A DNA stretch of 10,632 bases from the NCBI GenBank assembly GCA_023430285.1, contig JAEZAV010000047.1:1-10632 (forward strand). The letters are read 5' to 3'. The notes below the pieces were generated by a model, which had not been told where the DNA came from, did not search any database, and saw only the letters and a list, made by a program, of their open reading frames with translations. Shown piece by piece: positions 5,702 to 10,632 of the stretch. Numbering within the stretch: the stretch's first letter is position 1; the number at the start of each line of letters is the position of its first letter. The position numbers and the translations under genes were made by a program. The stretch is from Methanobacteriota archaeon (lineage in GTDB: Archaea > Methanobacteriota > Methanobacteria > Methanobacteriales > Methanobacteriaceae).

Positions 5702-8179
5702 TCATTTTTTAGCCAATGAATCAGTAGCTAATATTTTTTTAAATAAACCATCCTTATGGTTCTCCATATACTTGTAATAAAAGATCTTTAGGTAATCTTC
5801 AAGTACAAATGCAGCTAATGAATAAATCCATACAAATAATGCTAATTGCCAGCTTAGGGGTGTTAAAAACCATCCAGAAACAACCAGTAAAGTTGCAAAC
5901 AAATCAGTTAATATCACTGACCAGAAAAATATTCCACTGGGCTTAACAGACCAGAAGTGTCCTGTGTTCCTAGTGACAAACATGGTTAGATGTCCTGCAA
6001 CAACCAGTTTTAAAAATATCAACGATTGAATCACGCCGGCATCAAGATTTAACATCACTTTTCCAATGTAAAAAAGGAAAAACGATGAAACTACGCCCAG
6101 AGCCCCTAGGAAAGTTGCAAGTCCAATTACACTGGACATATCCCATTTCTGTGGGCTGTTAACTGATTCTGTCCTGTCGTAGGCTATGGTCATTACAGGT
6201 ATATCATCTAATAGCGCAATTAAAACCAGCATAAGTGCTGTGACTGGGTAAAAATCAAATAAGAGTATTACTAATGCTGTGAAAATTAAAATTCGTATGG
6301 TTTCAGCTACCCTGTATATTGAGTAGCTCTTCATTCTGTGGAATATTTTATAGCTTTCTTTAATAGCATTGATGATTACACTAAGGCCTGGTTGGGTTAA
6401 TACAATATCTGCTGCAGATTTAGCAGCATCAGTTGCTCCAGATAATGCAATTCCAGCATCTGCCTTTTTAAGTGCTGGTGCATCGTTTACACCGTCTCCG
6501 GTCATTCCGATTATCTTACCCTCTCCCTGAAGAAGTTCGACTATTCTGTACTTGTGCTCTGGAAAAACCTCGGCAAATCCACTGGCTTTTTCTATAAATT
6601 CTGCTGCCTCACCATCAGGTAAATTTAAAAATGAACTTGGGAGTTTGATATTGGTTTCAAGATCCAGCTCACCTGCAATCTCCTTTGCAATTGCAATGTG
6701 ATCTCCAGTGACCATTTTGACTTCTATTCCCATTGATTTTGCAGCTTCTATCGTTTCCTTTGAACTTTTCCTCGGTGGATCGTAAAGTGCAATAAGACCT
6801 ATTAACTGCCATTTCTCATTTCTATCAGTTGCAGCAACACCAATAGCACGATATCCTTTGGATGCAAAGTGATCTATCTGGCGTAATACCTTCATTTGAA
6901 GCATTTCTTCCTCAGAAACTAAGTCAACAATTACTTGTGGTGCTCCCTTAGACACATTAAATATTTTTCCAGTTATTGATTCCACCTTTGACTGTGTGCT
7001 TTTACGTACCGGGTCAAAGGGGTTGAAACTTAGGGTTTTATATCCCATTAATTTTTCGTTGAGTTTTTCTGATTTTTTTATAGTTTCAAGTACTGCTGTG
7101 TCTATTGGATCCAGTTCTTCCCTCATGGATGCTAAGCCCGCATAAAAAATAACATCATCCTTTGTGTAGCTGTTGTAGGGTGATATTTCTGCTATTGATA
7201 TTTTGTTCTTTGTGAGCGTACCTGTTTTATCAGAAAATAATATATCCATACCTGCCATTTCCTCAATAGCCGCAAGCTTGCTTACTATGGCCTTTTTTTT
7301 CGCAAGTGCCATTGCACCAACTGTCATCGTGACAGATAGTACAGCTGGTTGTGCAACTGGTATGGACGCTATTGTAAGTACCAGTGCAAATCCCAATATA
7401 TCAAAAAATCCCTGATTACGAAGTATGCCTGCAATAAATATGAGTATAACCATGATGGCATCTAAAATTATGAGATAATCCCCAATTTTAATAACGGCTT
7501 GTTCTAGGTGGCTTTTGTTTGGTGACTTTGCTACCAGTCCAGCTGCCCTTCCAAAGAATGTGTTCATTCCTGTCGAAAACACTATTCCATGCATCTGCCC
7601 CTTCTGAATAATTGAACCAGAATAACAAATGTCTCCAACAGCCTTATCCACTGGTAAAGATTCTCCAGTTATGGCAGACTCATCTGCTGTGACGTAATCT
7701 CCTTCCAAAAGTTTGATATCTGCAGGGACTATATCTCCCAAGTGTATTTTTACAATATCTCCTGGAACAAGCTCTTTTGATGGTATTTTTTGCCATTTAC
7801 CATCACGCTTAACTTGAGCATCAAAAGCTAACTTTTCTTTCAGCAGTTCTATTGCATTGTCTGCCCTGTCTTCTTGCCAAAATCCAACTGCACCATTGAT
7901 AAGTAGTAAAAGTAAAATTATGCTGAATTCTTCCCAGTGTTGTATAACTAGGGACAGTATAAGAGCAACTTCTATCATCCATGGGATGGGTCCCCAGAAG
8001 TATCCTAAAAATTTTTTAAGATGTCCCCTTTTAATCTCAGTTATTTCGTTGTAACCATACTCATCCAATCTTTTCTTTACTTCAGAACTAGAGATACCGT
8101 TAATAGATGAGGAATATCTTTCAAAAACTTGGGATGTTGTCATGGATTTAAGATCATCCCACGTAGGATCTGGTACCAT
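5702..8179 (-). CDS. Plasma-membrane-type H+-exporting P-type ATPase (P3A class)
   Basis: An 825-residue P-type ATPase that should pump protons outward using ATP. In order: an N-terminal cation-ATPase domain (about 10-80) with GISSSEVKKRL and YGYNEI; M1-M2 (about 62-100); the actuator domain with TGES (171-174); M3-M4 with IPVAQPAVLSVTM (273-285); the phosphorylation site DKTGTLT (D317); the nucleotide domain with KGAP (411-414); MVTGD (489-493); GDGVND (561-566); and M5-M10 (about 620-800). It resembles plant AHA2 closely and keeps the residues known there for proton transport: N95 (N106), R629 (R655) and D659 (D684). It lacks the long C-terminal regulatory domain of plant pumps. Methanocaldococcus MJ1226 is a described archaeal relative. 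The ATG at 8179 is used; an ATG at 8143, preceded by GGATGAT, is a serious alternative giving 813 residues. Confidence 0.93.
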   Translation of the reverse strand: MVPDPTWDDLKSMTTSQVFERYSSSINGISSSEVKKRLDEYGYNEITEIKRGHLKKFLGYFWGPIPWMIEVALILSLVIQHWEEFSIILLLLLINGAVGFWQEDRADNAIELLKEKLAFDAQVKRDGKWQKIPSKELVPGDIVKIHLGDIVPADIKLLEGDYVTADESAITGESLPVDKAVGDICYSGSIIQKGQMHGIVFSTGMNTFFGRAAGLVAKSPNKSHLEQAVIKIGDYLIILDAIMVILIFIAGILRNQGFFDILGFALVLTIASIPVAQPAVLSVTMTVGAMALAKKKAIVSKLAAIEEMAGMDILFSDKTGTLTKNKISIAEISPYNSYTKDDVIFYAGLASMREELDPIDTAVLETIKKSEKLNEKLMGYKTLSFNPFDPVRKSTQSKVESITGKIFNVSKGAPQVIVDLVSEEEMLQMKVLRQIDHFASKGYRAIGVAATDRNEKWQLIGLIALYDPPRKSSKETIEAAKSMGIEVKMVTGDHIAIAKEIAGELDLETNIKLPSSFLNLPDGEAAEFIEKASGFAEVFPEHKYRIVELLQGEGKIIGMTGDGVNDAPALKKADAGIALSGATDAAKSAADIVLTQPGLSVIINAIKESYKIFHRMKSYSIYRVAETIRILIFTALVILLFDFYPVTALMLVLIALLDDIPVMTIAYDRTESVNSPQKWDMSSVIGLATFLGALGVVSSFFLFYIGKVMLNLDAGVIQSLIFLKLVVAGHLTMFVTRNTGHFWSVKPSGIFFWSVILTDLFATLLVVSGWFLTPLSWQLALFVWIYSLAAFVLEDYLKIFYYKYMENHKDGLFKKILATDSLAKK

Positions 8180-8456
8180 AAGCTTAATATAACTTTTAAA
8201 CTTTTATAATCATCTATTTTTTAGTTTCAACTCTTTAGAATGGTATAAGTTATCGTCAATAATGCTAGTTTGGTGGTTTAACAAACTCCTCAAAAAATAC
8301 TTTTTCGTTCATCCCTCATAATTTCATTAAAATCTTTTAAATATTCTATTATCGTTTATTTTATCTCTAGTGATATTAATAGTTGATTAAATCTCTTTGT
8401 TCTGAGTATATGGGAATATTTTTCTTGATATATCAGTAATAATCCCTGGCAAAATT
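8180..8456. other. Intergenic region between the H+-ATPase and iron operon
   Basis: With the control elements listed separately, the gap between the two divergent genes is 346 bp. This part carries the ATPase promoter at its left end and otherwise AT-rich sequence. The only structure is a weak hairpin, AGTTTG (8267-8272) with CAAACT (8282-8287). A 19-codon open frame at 8262-8321 lacks a ribosome binding site. No RNA gene or riboswitch is recognisable. Confidence 0.6.
8201..8209 (-). promoter_or_regulatory. TATA box of the H+-ATPase gene
   Basis: On the minus strand this is TTATAAAAG, a strong archaeal TATA box. Its centre is about 26 bases from the ATG at 8179, so initiation should fall at or next to that ATG. 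The message would then be leaderless if 8179 is the start, or have a leader of about 36 bases with a GGATGAT site if 8143 is the start. Confidence 0.6.
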
Positions 8457-8470
8457 TTAGGTAAACCTAA
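8457..8470. promoter_or_regulatory. DtxR-type operator 1
   Basis: TTAGGT-AA-ACCTAA is a perfect palindrome with 6-base arms and a 2-base spacer, of the AGGT/ACCT type bound by iron-dependent DtxR-family repressors. It ends two bases before the TATA box, covering the place where TFB contacts the BRE, so a bound repressor would block initiation. A near-identical copy lies 55 bases downstream centre to centre. Confidence 0.75.
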
Positions 8471-8472
8471 TC

Positions 8473-8480
8473 TTTATAAG
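8473..8480 (+). promoter_or_regulatory. TATA box of the iron-regulator/feoB operon
   Basis: TTTATAAG fits the archaeal TATA consensus. Initiation about 26 bases downstream, near 8503, leaves a leader of about 23 bases. The box lies between two matching palindromes. Confidence 0.65.
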
Positions 8481-8510
8481 TATTGACGTACAATTGTGTA
8501 ACATAAATAG

Positions 8511-8526
8511 TTTAGGTGAACCTAAA
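8511..8526. promoter_or_regulatory. DtxR-type operator 2, containing the ribosome binding site
   Basis: TTTAGGT-GA-ACCTAAA is a perfect palindrome with 7-base arms. The AGGTGA within it (8514-8519) is also the best ribosome binding site, six bases before the ATG, and the last A of the palindrome is the first base of that ATG. One short stretch thus serves as protein binding site, ribosome binding site and part of the start codon. It lies downstream of the predicted transcription start. Confidence 0.75.
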
Positions 8527-9251
8527 TGTCAGCGAATGAAAAGTTAAGTGCAAACATCGAGGAATATCTCGAGACCATTTACAAGTTAAGCCAAAAGGAT
8601 GAAGATGTTAAGACTTCCAAAATTTCTAAAGATCTTGGAATAACACAAGCAAGTGTTTCAGAAATGCTAAAAAAACTTGATAAATTGGAATACGTTAAAT
8701 ATTCACAATACAAAGGAGTTAAATTGACAGATAAAGGATTGAAAACCGCACAAAAGGTTACTAGAAAACACAGACTACTCGAAAGATTTTTACATGATAT
8801 ATTGAAGCTTAAGGATAACCTACTACATGATCAGGCTTGTGAAATGGAACATTCACTTTCAGACGAAGCTGAAAGGGCCATGTGCCAAGTACTGGAATAT
8901 CCAGACAAATGTCCAGGTGATAGTGTTATTCCTGCATGTGATCTTAAATTCACATCGTGTGATGAATGTATGAACCGTAGGGAAGAAGAAGTGAACGAAG
9001 TTGGAAAAAGAAATGAAAATCTCATCCCAATAATGGATCTTAAAGATCATCAAAAGGGCAAAGTTTCCTTCATTCGTGGCGATTACAAAGTCATAAGAAG
9101 ACTTTTAGATATGGGAATCACCATAGGTGCATTTATAAGCGTGGTAAAAATAGCTCCATTAAGTGGACCCGTAGAAGTAGCAATTAGGGGTTCAAAACTC
9201 GCAATTGGCCGTGACATAGCATGTAATGTCTTTGTTGAACTAGTGGAATAA
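8526..9251 (+). CDS. DtxR-family iron-dependent repressor fused to FeoA
   Basis: A 241-residue metal-dependent repressor that probably controls its own operon. Residues 1-70 form the winged helix with recognition helix QASVSEMLKKLDKL (41-54). The metal-binding dimer domain follows (about 75-125) with H82, E86, H101, C105, E108 and H109, matching DtxR H79, E83, H98, C102, E105 and H106. Position 13 is Glu where DtxR has Met10. Residues about 172-240 form a complete FeoA SH3-like domain (RRLLDMGITIGAFI, 191-204). Between them lies a cysteine-rich linker: C120, C129, C138, C145, C148. FeoA normally partners FeoB, and feoB follows 14 bases later, so this chain likely both represses the operon and supplies the FeoA part. 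Iron is favoured over manganese because of FeoB, but the metal is inferred. Confidence 0.9.
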   Translation: MSANEKLSANIEEYLETIYKLSQKDEDVKTSKISKDLGITQASVSEMLKKLDKLEYVKYSQYKGVKLTDKGLKTAQKVTRKHRLLERFLHDILKLKDNLLHDQACEMEHSLSDEAERAMCQVLEYPDKCPGDSVIPACDLKFTSCDECMNRREEEVNEVGKRNENLIPIMDLKDHQKGKVSFIRGDYKVIRRLLDMGITIGAFISVVKIAPLSGPVEVAIRGSKLAIGRDIACNVFVELVE

Positions 9252-9265
9252 TTGAAGGAATTTAT

Positions 9266-10632
9266 ATGAGCAAAGACACCGAAGAAAGATCCCCAAAGCC
9301 AAAAAGGTTTAAAAGATCAAAAAAACAAGAAAACGAAGGAGAAACCCCTCAAAAAATTGATTACACCATTGCATTGGCAGGAAATGCTAATGTAGGAAAG
9401 AGTGTTGTATTCAACGAGCTAACAGGATCCAACCAGATAATAGGAAATTGGCCCGGTAAAACTGTTGAAAGAGCCGTTGGAAAGCTACTTTTTGAAGGCA
9501 AATGCATTGAAATTATTGATCTTCCAGGCATATACTCATTCTCAACATATTCGATGGAAGAAATTGTTTCAAGGGAATATATAGCCTTTGAAAAACCTGA
9601 TGTAGTTATTAATGTTGTTGATGCTTCAGTACTAGAGAGAAACCTGTTCTTCACAATCCAATTAAAGGAAATGAATGTGCCTCTCATTGTATGTGTCAAC
9701 CAAATAGATTTAGCAAAACAAAAGGGAATCATCATAGATACTGACAAACTTTCAAAGGCATTGGGAGTTCCAGTTGTTTCAACAGTAGCAATAAGGGGTG
9801 AAGGACTCCATGAACTAATGGAAACTGCAGTTGAAACTGCGAGTCAAAAAACAGTTCCAGATACCCACACCCTCAAGTACGGTGCAGAAGTTGAAAACAG
9901 GATAGAAAAGATCACAGAAGATATAGATAATAAAAATCTTGATTTAGGATATCCATCGAGATGGGTAGCAATTAAACTTCTAGAGAATGATCCAGAAATT
10001 CGAAAGCTTGTTGAAGCTCAATCAAGGGAAGTTGTAAACCATGCCTACGCTCTTGCAAGGGAAATTGAAGAGATACACAACGAACCATCATTTTCTGTCA
10101 TAGCCTCAGAAAGATATTTCCTAGCAAACCAATTTGCATTTGGTGCACAACTTGAAAGTAAAATAAAAATAACATTTGCTGAAAAGTTAGATAGACTAGT
10201 AACCCACCGGGTGTTTGGATACATAGTATCTGCCCTGGTAGTAGGAGGACTGCTACTTTGGACATTTGTAGTGGGTGATTTCCTTTCAGGATTACTTTCA
10301 AATGCTTTCAGCTTTTTCCAACCAGTAGACCCTCAAACAACAGGTACTTTAACCAGTATTTTGTGGAATGGAGCATTTGGAGGTATTGTTGCAGGAGTAA
10401 CTCTGGTTCTTCCATTTGTAATTCCATTCTATATGATGTTAAGCCTGATTGAAAACTCAGGAATCTTAACTAGGGTTGCCTTCATGATGGACAGTGCCAT
10501 GCATAAAATTGGTCTGCATGGAAAGGCCCTCATACCCATGATTCTGGGTTACGGTTGTAATGTTCCAGCAATAGAAAGTACCAGAATACTTGAAACTAGA
10601 CGTGAAAGGCTTTTAGCAGCATTTGCCATCAC
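9266..10632 (+). CDS. feoB: Ferrous iron transport protein B (3' end outside window)
   Basis: The first 455 codons of FeoB, the inner-membrane Fe2+ importer with an N-terminal G domain; the frame is open at the window end. A basic, hydrophilic extension (1-32, many Lys) precedes the GTPase. G1 is GNANVGKS (39-46), the G2 region is NWPGKTVE (61-68, T66), G3 is DLPG (85-88), G4 is NQID (145-148), and the G5 loop is near S172. A helical stretch (about 200-305) links to the membrane part, whose first helix begins at about 316. The first FeoB gate motif GYGCNVPA (428-435) contains the conserved C431. The start is supported by AAGGAA at 9255-9260, five bases upstream. It is surely co-transcribed with the DtxR-FeoA gene. 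No separate feoA is visible here. Confidence 0.96.
   Translation, partial: MSKDTEERSPKPKRFKRSKKQENEGETPQKIDYTIALAGNANVGKSVVFNELTGSNQIIGNWPGKTVERAVGKLLFEGKCIEIIDLPGIYSFSTYSMEEIVSREYIAFEKPDVVINVVDASVLERNLFFTIQLKEMNVPLIVCVNQIDLAKQKGIIIDTDKLSKALGVPVVSTVAIRGEGLHELMETAVETASQKTVPDTHTLKYGAEVENRIEKITEDIDNKNLDLGYPSRWVAIKLLENDPEIRKLVEAQSREVVNHAYALAREIEEIHNEPSFSVIASERYFLANQFAFGAQLESKIKITFAEKLDRLVTHRVFGYIVSALVVGGLLLWTFVVGDFLSGLLSNAFSFFQPVDPQTTGTLTSILWNGAFGGIVAGVTLVLPFVIPFYMMLSLIENSGILTRVAFMMDSAMHKIGLHGKALIPMILGYGCNVPAIESTRILETRRERLLAAFAI

Noticed and set aside
8171..8178. Palindrome TGGTACCA over the start of the H+-ATPase gene, considered as an operator.
   Set aside because: It encodes the first residues of the protein, is a common 8-base palindrome, and differs from the AGGT/ACCT operators of the iron operon.
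8262..8321. Short open frame of 19 codons between the ATPase and the iron operon, with a small hairpin at 8267-8287.
   Set aside because: No ribosome binding site, no promoter matched to it, and the hairpin has only six pairs; not enough to call a peptide or an RNA.
9361..9747. Open frame antisense to the feoB GTPase region (and another at 10098-10301).
   Set aside because: The plus strand encodes an intact FeoB with all G motifs and a ribosome binding site; the antisense frames match nothing recognisable.

Overview
The window looks like a mesophilic methanogenic archaeon of the order Methanobacteriales, most likely Methanobacterium or a close relative. The signs are an AT-rich genome, GGTGA/GGAGG-type ribosome binding sites, TATA-box promoters with oligo-T stops, a histidine kinase with the HisKA_2-type N box, and the gene families present. 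This placement is inferred from style and gene content; no rRNA or marker gene is in the window.

Layout. Positions 1-327 hold the 3' end of a sensor histidine kinase, followed closely by a small DUF4326 protein (353-664). A membrane-anchored protein of unknown function lies on the minus strand (752-1216). A rightward potassium-uptake operon follows: two tandem TrkA/RCK genes of identical length, both with TTG starts, then trkH (1412-4272). A minus-strand universal stress protein (4429-4872) faces it, with oligo-T stops from both directions between them. After a 343-bp non-coding stretch comes a small anchored protein of unknown function (5216-5647). It converges on a long minus-strand P-type ATPase of the plasma-membrane proton pump class (5702-8179). 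A second non-coding stretch of about 350 bp ends in a compact iron-responsive control region. That region drives a DtxR-family repressor fused to a FeoA domain (8526-9251) and feoB (9266 to beyond the window end).

How the genes fit together. Most of the window concerns cation movement across the membrane: K+ uptake (TrkH gated by TrkA rings), H+ export (a P3A-type ATPase that keeps the proton-path residues known from the plant pump), and Fe2+ uptake (FeoB with FeoA fused to its regulator). An electrogenic H+ pump beside a K+ uptake system makes sense for pH and membrane-potential control, but they are separate transcription units and the link is inference.

The most notable region is the promoter of the DtxR-FeoA/feoB operon. 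It has two near-identical TTAGGT-N2-ACCTAA palindromes, one abutting the TATA box. The other contains the ribosome binding site and touches the start codon. The regulator also carries an unusual cluster of cysteines and a Glu at the place of the DtxR metal-ligand Met10. I saw no CRISPR array, insertion sequence, tRNA or rRNA.
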